Origin: UBA9926 sp023261215
GTDB taxonomy: Bacteria; Pseudomonadota; Gammaproteobacteria; Pseudomonadales; Azotimanducaceae
Direction: 5' to 3'
Assembly: GCA_038136035.1 (NCBI GenBank)
Contig: JAYPYV010000005.1
Span: 1 to 64,000 of the forward strand
DNA length: 64,000 nucleotides
The first letter of the stretch is position 1. Each line of letters opens with the position of its first letter. The position numbers and the translations under genes are program-made. Of the stretch, positions 8,445 to 17,737 are shown piece by piece. The notes beneath the pieces were generated by a model that did no database searches, was not told the origin of the DNA, and saw nothing but the letters and a program-made list of their open reading frames with translations.

Positions 8445-9508
8445 GCTCGGGCATGCATTATGCCCCAGAGGTGCGCACCCAAACGGTCGTCTGCGCACCA
8501 GGGGACTGTGTGATTGCCGCGGCCTATTTTGATCATGGCCACATCTACGGCATGGTGGCCAATCTCGTGGCTGCAGGTGCCACACTGGGTTGGATCTTTG
8601 AGCCGGACGATGCCAAGGCTCAAGCGATGCAAAGGCGGTATCCAGAAGCACGAAGGGCCGAGCATTTCGATGACATCCTGAACGATCCGAGAGTTAGGCT
8701 GGTTGCCGCGGCAGCGATTCCGTGCCTTCGAGCTGAGATCGGGGCTCGGGTCATTTCCGCAGGTAAGGATTATTTTACTGACAAGTGTCCTTTTACCACG
8801 CTGGATCAGCTGCAGCATATTCAAGCCCTGGTGGCCTCAACGGGCCAAATGTATGCGGTGTGCTATAGCGAGCGTCTGCAAAATGAAGCAACTGAGCATG
8901 CACTCAACCTAACCAAGCAAGGCGTGATCGGTGACGTGGTGCAGGTTTTGGGTCTAGGTCCCCACAGATTGTCAGCGCCGGAGCGGCCGCCATGGTTTTT
9001 TGTCAAGGATCAGTATGGCGGCATTATCTGTGATTTAGGCAGTCACCAGGTCGAGCAATTTCTGAGCTTTACTGGCTCTAGCAGCGGCCAGGTGAATTGG
9101 GCGCGAGCGGTGAATCTTCACCATCCCGAATATCCAGAACTTGAGGATTTTGGTGAAGCAGCGATGACGGGCCGTGACGGTGCCGCTGGCTATTTTCGCG
9201 TGGACTGGTTCACGCCAAGAGGCCTTCGTACCTGGGGTGATGGGCGCTTGTTCGTTCAAGGTACGAAGGGCAGTATCGAGTGTCGAAAGTATGTTGATGC
9301 TGGGGCCCCCAACCTACTTGAAAATGTCGTGATCGTGGTGACCGAATCAGGAGAGGAACGACATGAGGTGACGGGACGCGTAGGGTTTCCTTATTTTTCT
9401 CGATTGATTACTGATTGCTTAGAGCGCCAAGAAACGGCGATGACACAAGCACACACCTTTCTTGCGGCTGAGTTAGCTTTGAAGGCGCAGCAGCTCGCCG
9501 ATGCCTGA
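8441..9508 (+). CDS. Gfo/Idh/MocA-family oxidoreductase, divergent
   Basis: 355 residues starting at the GTG that overlaps the previous stop. It has the fold layout of the family (Rossmann half, then IGDVVQVLGLGPHRL and GGIICDLGSHQVEQFL in the second half with a histidine equivalent to the catalytic one). However, the usual EKP is replaced by TDKCPF and the nucleotide loop lacks a clean GxGxxG. It may have a different cofactor mode or be a partner of the upstream enzyme. It is the last gene of the coupled trio and is followed by a convergent RND pump gene after 116 bp with no obvious terminator. Confidence 0.75.
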   Translation: MSSGMHYAPEVRTQTVVCAPGDCVIAAAYFDHGHIYGMVANLVAAGATLGWIFEPDDAKAQAMQRRYPEARRAEHFDDILNDPRVRLVAAAAIPCLRAEIGARVISAGKDYFTDKCPFTTLDQLQHIQALVASTGQMYAVCYSERLQNEATEHALNLTKQGVIGDVVQVLGLGPHRLSAPERPPWFFVKDQYGGIICDLGSHQVEQFLSFTGSSSGQVNWARAVNLHHPEYPELEDFGEAAMTGRDGAAGYFRVDWFTPRGLRTWGDGRLFVQGTKGSIECRKYVDAGAPNLLENVVIVVTESGEERHEVTGRVGFPYFSRLITDCLERQETAMTQAHTFLAAELALKAQQLADA

Positions 9509-9624
9509 CTGAGCTGGACACACGGCACGCACATGTATGCATCCGGATGAGCTATGTGCGGCTCAATGCCTTCTCGAAGTGCATGACAGGCCTTGGCCTA
9601 CAAATAGGGTTCGACGTGCCGCGA

Positions 9625-12600
9625 TTAGATACGAGGCCCTTGTTCCGACATTCCCCCTGCACCCAATACGTGCGCCTCGTTAAGAGGCTCGTGCTCGCTA
9701 GGTGTCGCTTGCGATGTGCCGGCGCGTTCCGACTTTCTGCCTAAAACCCCCAAAAAATCCTCGAGCATGAGATAGAGGCTCGGAACCAAGAAGAGCGTGA
9801 TAACTGTTGCGAACAGAACGCCAAACGCCAATGAGATTGCCATAGGGATGAACATGAAGGTTTCAGGATCATCATTGCTCATCAGCGGGATCAGGCCAAC
9901 AAAGGTCGTCACAGAGGTCAAAATAATCGGCCTGAATCGAGCGACGCCTGCCTGTGTGACTGCTTCGACCAGCTCGACCCCTGCGGCCCTTTGACGATTG
10001 ATAAAATCCACGAGAACGAGTGAGGCGTTCACGACGACCCCTGAGAGCGCAATAATTCCAAGCAGCGAAAAGAAGATTAAGTTCCAACCCATGACGTAGT
10101 GACCCACAATCGCGCCGACCGCGCCGAAGGGAATCACGCTCATGATCACCAGCGGTTGAAAATACGATTTCAAGGGGATCGCGAGTAATGCATAGATCAA
10201 CAGCATCGCCAGTAACACGTTTTGTCCCAGGCTAGATGTGACCTTGCTGCGCTCGAGTTGTTCGCCACCCAAGGAGAACTTCACGCCAGGAAAGTCTGGA
10301 TTACGACAGGCCCGTCTTGGGTTCGAGAAGCTGGTGCCCGCGCTACAGATTTGCTGTTGTAACGCGGGCAAGAGCGCCTCGGCAGTAATTTGACTGCGAT
10401 CGATATCACCTCGAACGCTGATGACGCGCTCCTGATCCTCTCGACGGATCGAGGAGTAACTGTATCCGTAGTCCACATCGGCCACGGTGGAGAAGGGGAC
10501 CTCAGCGCCGTTGCTTAATCGGACTCTGAACTCTTCGAGATTCCCCAGCGATTGGCGTTCTTGCTCGGGGTATCGAACCATCACCCGAACGTCGTCGGTG
10601 CCTCGTTGAATTCGTTGTGCCTCATCGCCGTAGAAGGCCTGCCGAATCTGGCGCGCAAGATCCGAAAGGGTGACGCCGAGAGATCGAGCATCGTCCCTAA
10701 TATCTATCTGTACTTCCTGCTTACCTGGTCTAAACGAGTCAGAAAGGTCGAGCACGCCAGGGTACTGCTGTAATGTGGCCTTCAAATGTTTCGCTGCAGC
10801 GGCGAGCTCATCCACGTCGCGGCCCGTAATTTGTAACCCGATGGGATCACCTGCACTGAAAGAGTCTGCGCTGAATTGCAGATCAACCGCATCAGTGACG
10901 GGTCCGGTGAGCTCGCGCCAGCGGGCCGCAATGCGCGTGGAACTCCAACCTGGCCGCGTTTCGATTGGGTCCAGTTCGAGCACGACTTCAGCAAGATGTG
11001 AGCCGCCAGCGGTTCGACTCGGTGGCCCCGAGGAACGCGCGGCATTGGCGCCGATGGAGGCGAAGACGTTTCGTACGGGACCTGAAACAGACGGCCGTTT
11101 CAGATCCGCTGCAATCTCGGCTTTTAATTGCTCAACGGACGATTCAATTTGTCGCGCACCTTGCTCTGTGAGTTCGACGTTAATGCCCTCTGGCATTAGC
11201 AGGGTGGCGTAAACCCTATCGCCCTCAACGGCGGGGAAGAACTGGAAAATGACGCGGCCAGAAATGACCAGAGCCAACGCCATAATGAGGACGCCGGTTG
11301 CAACCGCCCAGGTGACCCAGCGGTAGTCCAGCGTCTTCATCAAGAGTGGCTGGTACACCGAGTCCGCAAACCGTTGCATTTGATCTGAAAAATAGCCTTG
11401 GAAGCGGATCCACTGTTGCATCCACTGAGGGTTCTCCTCGGTTTTTGCACTGGTTTTTCGGTGAACGAGATGGCTCGGCAAGATGAGCATGCACTCGATA
11501 ATGCTAAAGGCCAGGCAAATGATCACAACCCAGCCGATCAGTGAGAAAAAGTCGCCCATGCGGCCTGCAATCAGTAGGATCGGCAAAAATGCCGCCATCG
11601 TGGTCAGTACGCCAAAAATCACGGGCGTAATGACTTCATGCGAGCCTTCGATTGCCGCTTCTCGTTTAGACAGTCCTTTTTGCTCCCATGCGAACACGCG
11701 TTCGCCCACTACGATGGCATCATCCACCACAATGCCCAGGACCAAAATGAACGCCAACACAGTGAGCGAGCTGATGTTGAGACCCGCTGCCGGAAACATC
11801 CAAATCGCGCCCATGATGGCGATAGGAATACCCGCCGAGACCCAAAGGGCGACCTTAAAGCGCAGGAACAAGGTCAAAATGATGAGCACCAAAACGAGGC
11901 CCGCGTAAGCGTTTTGTGTCAAGGCATCGATCCTCCGGTGCAGCGGGATCGATTCGTCAATGAACACGTTGATATCGAGCCCTTGGGGCAGCGATTGTCG
12001 TTCACGCTCAATATAGCGTTTCACGGCATCTGCCGATGTAATCGTGTCCTCGTCACCGACCCGATACACGGTGACAGTCACGGCTGGATCGCCGTTGTAT
12101 TTCGCTTTGAGGTAGCCCTCTTGGAAGGCGTCTTTCACTTCGGCGATGTCGCCAAGCTTGAGCGCGGTGCCATCGGGCAGGGTGAGCACTTCAATTTCGG
12201 CGTACTCAAGCCCCCGATACGCTTGGCCTTGGCTCCGAATGAGGATTTCACCGCCTGCTGTTTTGACCGAGCCGCCTGGCATATCGAGTGAGGCCGCTCG
12301 GATGGCTCGGCTCACGGCGTCCAGCGTCAATCCATAGCGTCTTAGGGTGTATTCGCTGATTTCGATCGAGATCTCCCAGGGCCGTGCGTAGTTCACACTC
12401 ACCTGAGAAATGCCATCCAGTGCGGCAATGTCATCCCGCATTTTCTCGCCGAGCAGTTTGAGCGTGATTTCGTCGGTCTTACCCGAGAGCACGATGCTGA
12501 TGGTTTGGCCAGCAAACTGCATCGAGGAAATGATGGGCTTTTCGGTTTCCTGGGGAAAGGTGCTGATGCCGTCCACGCGTCCTTTGACGTCGTTGAGAGC

Positions 12601-12915
12601 CACCGTCATATCGGTGTCTGAATAAAGCTCGAGGAACGCTGAACACATGCCCTCTCGGGCATCGGTCCTTAGTTTCTCAATGCCTTCGAGGCCCTCAAGC
12701 GCCTCCTCAATGCGGATACACACCGCTCGCTCAACCTCGATGGGTGAGGCACCGAGATAAGGAACTGAAATCTGGATGATCCCTGGCTCGATGCTTGGGA
12801 ATTCCTCCTTGTGCATGGAAACCAGAGAGAAGGTGCCACCCACCAGCAGAATGATCATCAGCAGGTTGGCAGCGACCGGATTGTCGATGAACCAGGCGAG
12901 TATTCCTCTCATCAC
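9625..12915 (-). CDS. RND efflux transporter, inner-membrane permease
   Basis: 1096 residues, the full length of the AcrB/HAE class. It starts with a membrane helix after MMRGILAWFIDNPVAANLL and has two repeats of six helices with large periplasmic loops. The proton-relay pair D398 D399 is in GIVVDDAIVVGE, and the second half carries PFGAVGAIVGH and SGVVVNASLVLVDFINR. The loop sequence SVPYLGASPIEVERAV is typical of the drug/metabolite branch. It exports small molecules driven by proton influx, together with the adaptor encoded just upstream. No outer-membrane channel gene is in the operon. It is the third gene of a minus-strand operon of regulator, adaptor and pump. Confidence 0.93.
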   Translation of the reverse strand: MMRGILAWFIDNPVAANLLMIILLVGGTFSLVSMHKEEFPSIEPGIIQISVPYLGASPIEVERAVCIRIEEALEGLEGIEKLRTDAREGMCSAFLELYSDTDMTVALNDVKGRVDGISTFPQETEKPIISSMQFAGQTISIVLSGKTDEITLKLLGEKMRDDIAALDGISQVSVNYARPWEISIEISEYTLRRYGLTLDAVSRAIRAASLDMPGGSVKTAGGEILIRSQGQAYRGLEYAEIEVLTLPDGTALKLGDIAEVKDAFQEGYLKAKYNGDPAVTVTVYRVGDEDTITSADAVKRYIERERQSLPQGLDINVFIDESIPLHRRIDALTQNAYAGLVLVLIILTLFLRFKVALWVSAGIPIAIMGAIWMFPAAGLNISSLTVLAFILVLGIVVDDAIVVGERVFAWEQKGLSKREAAIEGSHEVITPVIFGVLTTMAAFLPILLIAGRMGDFFSLIGWVVIICLAFSIIECMLILPSHLVHRKTSAKTEENPQWMQQWIRFQGYFSDQMQRFADSVYQPLLMKTLDYRWVTWAVATGVLIMALALVISGRVIFQFFPAVEGDRVYATLLMPEGINVELTEQGARQIESSVEQLKAEIAADLKRPSVSGPVRNVFASIGANAARSSGPPSRTAGGSHLAEVVLELDPIETRPGWSSTRIAARWRELTGPVTDAVDLQFSADSFSAGDPIGLQITGRDVDELAAAAKHLKATLQQYPGVLDLSDSFRPGKQEVQIDIRDDARSLGVTLSDLARQIRQAFYGDEAQRIQRGTDDVRVMVRYPEQERQSLGNLEEFRVRLSNGAEVPFSTVADVDYGYSYSSIRREDQERVISVRGDIDRSQITAEALLPALQQQICSAGTSFSNPRRACRNPDFPGVKFSLGGEQLERSKVTSSLGQNVLLAMLLIYALLAIPLKSYFQPLVIMSVIPFGAVGAIVGHYVMGWNLIFFSLLGIIALSGVVVNASLVLVDFINRQRAAGVELVEAVTQAGVARFRPIILTSVTTFVGLIPLMSNDDPETFMFIPMAISLAFGVLFATVITLFLVPSLYLMLEDFLGVLGRKSERAGTSQATPSEHEPLNEAHVLGAGGMSEQGPRI

Positions 12916-12922
12916 AAGCGCC

Positions 12923-14110
12923 TTACAGCAACCAATCCGGCGCAGTTTCAGTGACGCTTACTTCCATCCCGTCAACCACCGCTTGAATGGGGGAGATGTT
13001 AACCACATCGCCTGCGCTCAAACCGGACTTAACCAGAATACGATCCTGCTCAAACCGCGCGATCGCTACGTCTCGGAATCGAAGTCGATTGTCAGCATCG
13101 ACAACCAAGACCTGGTTGTTTTGTCTTAGCGCGCTTCGAGGGAGTTGAAACGCATTCTTCAGCGTAATGCCTTCGATCTCTGCATTCACAAAAGCGCCAA
13201 CTGGCAAAGCCGCATTCTGACCTGACCCAGTGCTCTGATCATCGGTTACCCGAGCAACCAGCGTCACCATTCTAGATTGTCGATCGATTTCAGATTCGGT
13301 GCGGACCAGTTCAGCCTCCCAGGATGCAGCGGCACCGGCGAACTGAGCACTGAGTTGAACGTGCGGTAATGGTGCGGCGTCGGATGCTGAGTGCCCATCG
13401 ATCCTAGCCAAATCGAGATAGGCGAGCTGGGTATCGAGCACGGGAAGCCGAACCTCCAAGTGATCTGAAGCAAACAACTCCGCCAACGGTTTGCCAGGCG
13501 TCACGTACTCCCCCAAATCAACGGACTTGCTCCGAACCACGGCATCAAACGGCGCAACTAATTCAGTTCGGGCGGTGTCTCGTTCGGCCTGCTCGAGATT
13601 GATGATCGCCTCTTTAAGCGAGGCATCAGCCAGCCGCGTTTGGCGCAGCGCATTTTCGAGCATCGATTGGCTGATGAGTTGGTCTTTAAATAACGTTTGC
13701 ATCCGCTTCAGTTCGAAGCTCGCGTGTTCGTATTCTGCAAGCGCTCGAACCTTGCGAGCCTCGGCGAGCCCAACCCGCGCGATGTAATCGGCTTGCTCAA
13801 GGCGAAGGAGCACTTCGCCCGCGCTGAACGTCCCTCCGGCGTTGAAATTCGGTGATACCCAGTCAATTCGACCACTCACTTGGGCGATCAGTTCGGAGGC
13901 TGTGAGCGGTTCGACGACACCCTGCGCGTAAATTTTGAGAGGAATGTCTTCAGCCACCATCTGGATGCCTCGAATGGCGACCACGCTAGGGGTGACGGCT
14001 GCACGCTCGGGCATGGGTCGGGTCATGATGATGCCTGCCGCCGCGGCAAAGGCCAGGATAAGAATCGACAGGGTCAAACCCGTCTTGATGGCGACTGTTG
14101 GGATTTTCAT
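12923..14110 (-). CDS. RND efflux periplasmic adaptor (membrane fusion protein)
   Basis: 395 residues with one N-terminal membrane anchor (residues 9-30). This is followed by the lipoyl half-motif (VSGRIDWVSPNFNAGGTF), a coiled-coil hairpin rich in A, L, E and R (about 115-195), the second lipoyl half (APFDAVVRSKSVDLGEYV), and a beta-barrel and C-terminal domain ending near LSAGDVVNISPI. This is the normal order for HlyD/AcrA-type adaptors that link pump to channel. Its start codon overlaps the stop of the regulator gene (ATGA, 14107-14110), and the pump begins 7 bp after its own stop. Confidence 0.92.
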   Translation of the reverse strand: MKIPTVAIKTGLTLSILILAFAAAAGIIMTRPMPERAAVTPSVVAIRGIQMVAEDIPLKIYAQGVVEPLTASELIAQVSGRIDWVSPNFNAGGTFSAGEVLLRLEQADYIARVGLAEARKVRALAEYEHASFELKRMQTLFKDQLISQSMLENALRQTRLADASLKEAIINLEQAERDTARTELVAPFDAVVRSKSVDLGEYVTPGKPLAELFASDHLEVRLPVLDTQLAYLDLARIDGHSASDAAPLPHVQLSAQFAGAAASWEAELVRTESEIDRQSRMVTLVARVTDDQSTGSGQNAALPVGAFVNAEIEGITLKNAFQLPRSALRQNNQVLVVDADNRLRFRDVAIARFEQDRILVKSGLSAGDVVNISPIQAVVDGMEVSVTETAPDWLL

Positions 14111-14868
14111 AGATCATTCCTTACAAACCCGGTTTGAGCGGAAGTTGAAGCGTCGATTAGGTTGATGAGTCTCAGCTTGGCGTTGTCGAAGTGCTTGATG
14201 ACGGTGGTCGCGAGTAAGTTTGCATCGTTTGATTCGATGGCATGACGCATGGCCAAGATCAGTGCTTGGTCTAGCGTTTGATCGGAATCAGTGGCCTCAA
14301 GTCGGCCAACCAGTTGGCTCCGCAATCCGTTGCCAATCAGTCGCAAGACCAGGTTTTGGTGAATATCGATCGAGGCCGCCATGAAATCGCTCATGACGTT
14401 GCGAATTTGACCTGTCTCCGAGTTCGGGTCGTATCGATCGAGGATACTCACGAGTTGTGCGCGTTCTTCGCTGGTTGCCTGAGACATCGCAAGTCTCGAG
14501 GAGAGGGCCATAAGTGCGCTGAACACCTCCACAAATTCGATCACCAGATGCGGTCGTACCTCGGCTCGAAGATCAAGGAGGGGGCCTAAAATGGAGAGCG
14601 TCGCCTCTTCGATCGCGACAATCCTGGCGCCGCCGGGTTGAACGCTCACAAGACCCAATTCGCTTAGAATCTTGGTGGCTTCTCGAACGGCTCCCCGATT
14701 CACTTTGAAACGAGCAACCAAATCTCGCTCAGAAGGCAGCCGCTCGCCGGCTCGGTACTGGCCAACGAGGATCTCATCACGCAACACGAAGGCGATTTCC
14801 TCGGCTCGTGTTTTGGCGCCATTCACTAGGGTAAGCGCTGTTGCAACTCCAGTTTCGGATTCAGTCAC
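14107..14868 (-). CDS. FadR/GntR-family transcriptional regulator of the RND operon
   Basis: 253 residues from a GTG start. The N-terminal winged helix is clear: VLRDEILVGQYRAGERLPS followed by ERDLVARFKVNRGAVREA (about 28-66), with the wing near GLVSVQPGG. The remainder is an all-helical FCD ligand-binding domain. Members of this group bind palindromes of the form TNGTNNNACNA and respond to acids such as pyruvate, lactate or acyl-CoA. Being first in the operon and overlapping the adaptor gene by 4 bp, it most likely controls its own operon. The five boxes at 15092-15160 fit that binding rule. The ligand is unknown. Confidence 0.9.
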   Translation of the reverse strand: MTESETGVATALTLVNGAKTRAEEIAFVLRDEILVGQYRAGERLPSERDLVARFKVNRGAVREATKILSELGLVSVQPGGARIVAIEEATLSILGPLLDLRAEVRPHLVIEFVEVFSALMALSSRLAMSQATSEERAQLVSILDRYDPNSETGQIRNVMSDFMAASIDIHQNLVLRLIGNGLRSQLVGRLEATDSDQTLDQALILAMRHAIESNDANLLATTVIKHFDNAKLRLINLIDASTSAQTGFVRNDL

Positions 14869-15091
14869 AAGAACAAGTCTCTTTAGTTTTCATCAAACAA
14901 GGCATAACTGCGCTGGTTTAATAATCGTTTAGCCCAAGAAACGGTGCGTTGAAAGGCGGCCGAGTCGAGCAAGTGTTAACGCGTCACCCCTTGGCAAGGG
15001 GATAACAGCCGCCGCTGTTCGTCTGCTTCAGCCCAACGCTCCGACGCACTCCCTATGTATTTCTCGTGCATTTAAAGCCGTGTACGTTAGT

Positions 15092-15160
15092 TTGGTTTGA
15101 CCGGATTGGTTTGACCGAAAAGGTTAGACCAAACTGAACTGACCATTTTGGTCAGACCAA
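15092..15160. promoter_or_regulatory. Array of five FadR/GntR-type operator boxes with 14-bp spacing
   Basis: Five 13-bp boxes, each one base apart, start at 15092, 15106, 15120, 15134 and 15148. In order they read TTGGTTTGACCGG, TTGGTTTGACCGA, AAGGTTAGACCAA, CTGAACTGACCAT and TTGGTCAGACCAA. The last is a perfect palindrome of the form TTGGT-N3-ACCAA; box 4 keeps only its right half. This form matches what FadR-subfamily GntR proteins (for example PdhR) are known to bind. A GntR-family gene starts 224 bp away on the minus strand and aceK 182 bp away on the plus strand. Binding by the neighbouring regulator is inferred. Confidence 0.75.
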
Positions 15161-15304
15161 GTGCGCAGGATACGCATTTGGACAGATCGGATCAAGTATG
15201 AATGCGCAAGTGATGAGAGCCTCCTCCTCAGGCGAGGTCAGAGCGAATCTGGATCTGGCCTCTCATAAATGCGAACGACCTGAGCTGGGTTAAACTGACG
15301 CGCT

Positions 15305-15310
15305 TATACT
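15305..15310 (+). promoter_or_regulatory. Possible -10 element of the aceK promoter
   Basis: TATACT, one mismatch from the sigma-70 consensus, lies 33 bp before the aceK GTG. The -35 position (around 15281-15286, TGAGCT) is poor, so activation or a weak promoter is possible. Confidence 0.35.
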
Positions 15311-15342
15311 CATGCGCCCGTTTCCAAAGGAGCTGCAGCCTG

Positions 15343-17082
15343 GTGGATGCTTTTGACGATCAAATCAGTTGGTCCATTGCTGTGCGAATTCTGCAGTTGT
15401 TTCAGGACTATCGGAGTGCGTTTCGATCGATTTCGGCCGGGGCTCGACAGCGATTTGAAACCGCGCATTGGCAAGACGCCGAAGCCGCATCTCAGACTCG
15501 AATTCGGCTTTATAGCGAACTGGTTCAGTCATCGTCCTTGGCGCTTTCCCATGAAGTGTCGAGCTTTCACTCGTCCGACTGGCAGCGGGTTCGGCAACAT
15601 TATCAGCACTTGATTCAGGGGGCAGACGATGAAGCGTTGGCTAAGACGGTTTACAACTCAATTTATCGGAAGTTGGCGGGTCGGATTGAGCTAGATGATG
15701 ACCGTGCATTTCTAACCTTGGCCCCGACCGTCAGCGAGACGCTAGCATCAACGGACGTCTATCGATTTGAGACCCGTCTAGCGCTTGAGGTCGTTCTTGA
15801 GCGGATTTTACTCAGCTATCCATTTGCCATTGGTTATCAGGATCTGACGAGAGATGTGGCGCTGGCGTCTCAACGAATGCAGCGTGAAATTCCTGCGCTT
15901 CGAGGCTCACCCCAACTCACGGTTTCGATGCTGCGCCCCGTGTTTTATCGGAATAAGGGCGCCTACTTGATAGGCCATCTGGAGGTTGAACAGCATAGAT
16001 TCCCGCTAGCGTTTGCCATTCAGCGGGAATCCGATGGCTTAGTCCTAGATACAGTGCTCTGGAATGAGCGCGATTTGTCACTGATCTTTAGTTTCACTCG
16101 AGCCTATTTCATGGTTGATTTGGCGAGTCCTGCGCCCTTTGTGGCGTATCTCAACACGCTAATGCCCACCAAAAAAACGGCCGAGTTGTATACCAGCCTG
16201 GGTTACTTTAAGCATGGTAAAACGGTCTTCATCGATGAATTGAATCGCCATTTACGAGAAAGTCCTGATCGTTTCGAACAGACACCGGGCATACCTGGCT
16301 TGGTCATGGAGGTATTTCAGTTACGTTCATTCCAGGTGGTCTTTAAAGTGATTAAGGATCGATTTCCCTCGTCCAAAAAGGTGACGCGCGAACAGGTTCG
16401 TGCCGCTTACCACTTGGTTAAAACCCATGACCGAGTGGGCCGCATGGCCGATACGCATGAATTTTTTGAACTACGACTGCCGACGTCGTTGTTTGACGCT
16501 GATCTTCTAGAACGGATGCTGACCATTGCGTCAAAGAATGTCAGTCTTGCCGGCGATGAGGTGATCCTTCATCACGTGTACGTCGAACGGCTGATGACCC
16601 CTTTGAATCTGTATCTGCTGTCATGCAATGACACCGATCGCCGTTTTGTGTTGGAGGATTTTGGCGAGGCCATCAAGCAGCTGGCCTCCGCAAATATTTT
16701 TCCAGGCGATATGCTGCCGAAAAATTTTGGGGTCACTCGCCACGGGCGTGTGGTTTTTTATGACTATGATGAAATCTGTTACCTTACGGACGTGAATTTT
16801 CGGGCGTTACCTGAATCTGATCCAGAGAATGTGATGGGCTCAAGCGATGCCTTCCTCTCAGTTGGAGAGCAGGATGTGTTTCCAGAGCAATTTAAGTGGT
16901 TTCTCTTCCCCGAAGGGGTGAATCAGCGTGAATTTTGGTCTCGGCATCCAGAGATTGCAGATAGCCAGTTCTGGCAATCGGTGCAGAGCCGCGTGAGAAC
17001 CCAAGAGGTGCTGGATATCTATCCTTACCGTTGGTCGAAGCGTTTGAAGGCAGCCGCTCAGCCTTCACCGGAGGACATTTAG
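15343..17082 (+). CDS. aceK: Bifunctional isocitrate dehydrogenase kinase/phosphatase
   Basis: 579 residues, the usual AceK length. It phosphorylates isocitrate dehydrogenase to divert carbon into the glyoxylate shunt and removes the phosphate again. Recognised by the N-terminal regulatory half (SIAVRILQLFQDYRS onward) and the C-terminal kinase half with LTPLNLYLL, GDMLPKNFGVTRHGRVVFYD and YDEICYLTDVNFR. The last blocks include the DYDE residues that act in both activities in this family. The GTG start at 15343 follows AAAGGAG at 15326-15332. No isocitrate lyase or malate synthase gene is in the window, unlike the enterobacterial aceBAK arrangement. Instead it leads a coupled unit with a nitroreductase and a prenyltransferase. 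Confidence 0.95.
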   Translation: MDAFDDQISWSIAVRILQLFQDYRSAFRSISAGARQRFETAHWQDAEAASQTRIRLYSELVQSSSLALSHEVSSFHSSDWQRVRQHYQHLIQGADDEALAKTVYNSIYRKLAGRIELDDDRAFLTLAPTVSETLASTDVYRFETRLALEVVLERILLSYPFAIGYQDLTRDVALASQRMQREIPALRGSPQLTVSMLRPVFYRNKGAYLIGHLEVEQHRFPLAFAIQRESDGLVLDTVLWNERDLSLIFSFTRAYFMVDLASPAPFVAYLNTLMPTKKTAELYTSLGYFKHGKTVFIDELNRHLRESPDRFEQTPGIPGLVMEVFQLRSFQVVFKVIKDRFPSSKKVTREQVRAAYHLVKTHDRVGRMADTHEFFELRLPTSLFDADLLERMLTIASKNVSLAGDEVILHHVYVERLMTPLNLYLLSCNDTDRRFVLEDFGEAIKQLASANIFPGDMLPKNFGVTRHGRVVFYDYDEICYLTDVNFRALPESDPENVMGSSDAFLSVGEQDVFPEQFKWFLFPEGVNQREFWSRHPEIADSQFWQSVQSRVRTQEVLDIYPYRWSKRLKAAAQPSPEDI

Positions 17083-17083
17083 A

Positions 17084-17737
17084 ATGAATCTGTATGAAGC
17101 CATGGCGACGCAGCGCGCGATTCGGCGCTTGAAACCCGACCCCATTCCACATGATGTGTTGTCTCGAATCTTCCAGGCGGCATCCTGGGCACCCACGGGT
17201 GGGAATGTCCAACCTTTTAGGATGGTGGCCGTGACGGATCGCGACAAGCTTAAGTCGTTGGGTGAGCTTTACACAAAGCAGTGGGCCGTCTACACCGAAG
17301 GGATGAGGGCAGAAGGGGATGCGCTTGCGCCAGCACGCAAAAAAATGATGCTGGCGGGCGACTACCTGTGCGAGCACCTCCACCAAGTCCCTGTGATGGT
17401 CGTGTTTTGTTTTAACGCTGAGCACATGGCGATTACGGACGCAGGTCTTGATCGGCCTTCGGTCGTTGGGGGCGGGTCTGTTTATACGGCAGTCCAAAAT
17501 CTGATGCTGGCTGCTCGAGCAGAAGGTGTAGGGTGCGTGCTCACGACGCTACTCTGTTTCGAAGAATCCGCTGTCAAATCGCTCTTAGAGATCCCTGACC
17601 CTTGGGGGACCTGCGCACACATTCCGATGGGTTATCCGGTCCTCGGGGGGTATGGGCCAACCTCCAGGCGCCCGCTGTCCAAAATGCTCTATGAAAATAC
17701 CTGGATGGCATCGAGCTCGTTTGAGGGTGGCGCGTGA
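17084..17737 (+). CDS. Nitroreductase-family FMN oxidoreductase
   Basis: 217 residues. N-terminal MATQRAIRRLKPDPIP gives the FMN-phosphate-binding arginines; ASWAPTGGNVQPFRMVAV is the classic second FMN block; and VYTAVQNLMLAARAEGVGC with PMGYPVLGGYGPTSRRPL closes the fold. These homodimeric enzymes reduce quinones, nitro groups or enones using NAD(P)H. It begins one base after the aceK stop, and its stop overlaps the GTG of the next gene, so all three are translated together. The substrate is not predictable. Confidence 0.9.
   Translation: MNLYEAMATQRAIRRLKPDPIPHDVLSRIFQAASWAPTGGNVQPFRMVAVTDRDKLKSLGELYTKQWAVYTEGMRAEGDALAPARKKMMLAGDYLCEHLHQVPVMVVFCFNAEHMAITDAGLDRPSVVGGGSVYTAVQNLMLAARAEGVGCVLTTLLCFEESAVKSLLEIPDPWGTCAHIPMGYPVLGGYGPTSRRPLSKMLYENTWMASSSFEGGA

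Larger units (their letters stand above)
14869..15342. other. Regulatory intergenic region between the RND operon and aceK
   Basis: 474 bp between divergent transcription units, with no gene. It contains the five-box array at 15092-15160, a short hairpin CCCCTTGGCAAGGGG at 14987-15001, and a good -10 (TATACT, 15305-15310) for the plus strand. I could not assign the minus-strand promoter of the pump operon. Confidence 0.7.

Noticed and set aside
10670..11212. Plus-strand open frame of 180 codons
   Set aside because: Lies inside the RND pump gene on the opposite strand; serine- and arginine-rich shadow.
14987..15001. Short hairpin CCCCTTGGCAAGGGG
   Set aside because: Six-bp stem with a three-base loop and no T-run; not enough to call a terminator or regulatory site.
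16892..17497. Minus-strand open frame of 201 codons
   Set aside because: Antisense to the end of aceK and to the nitroreductase gene, both clearly coding on the other strand.
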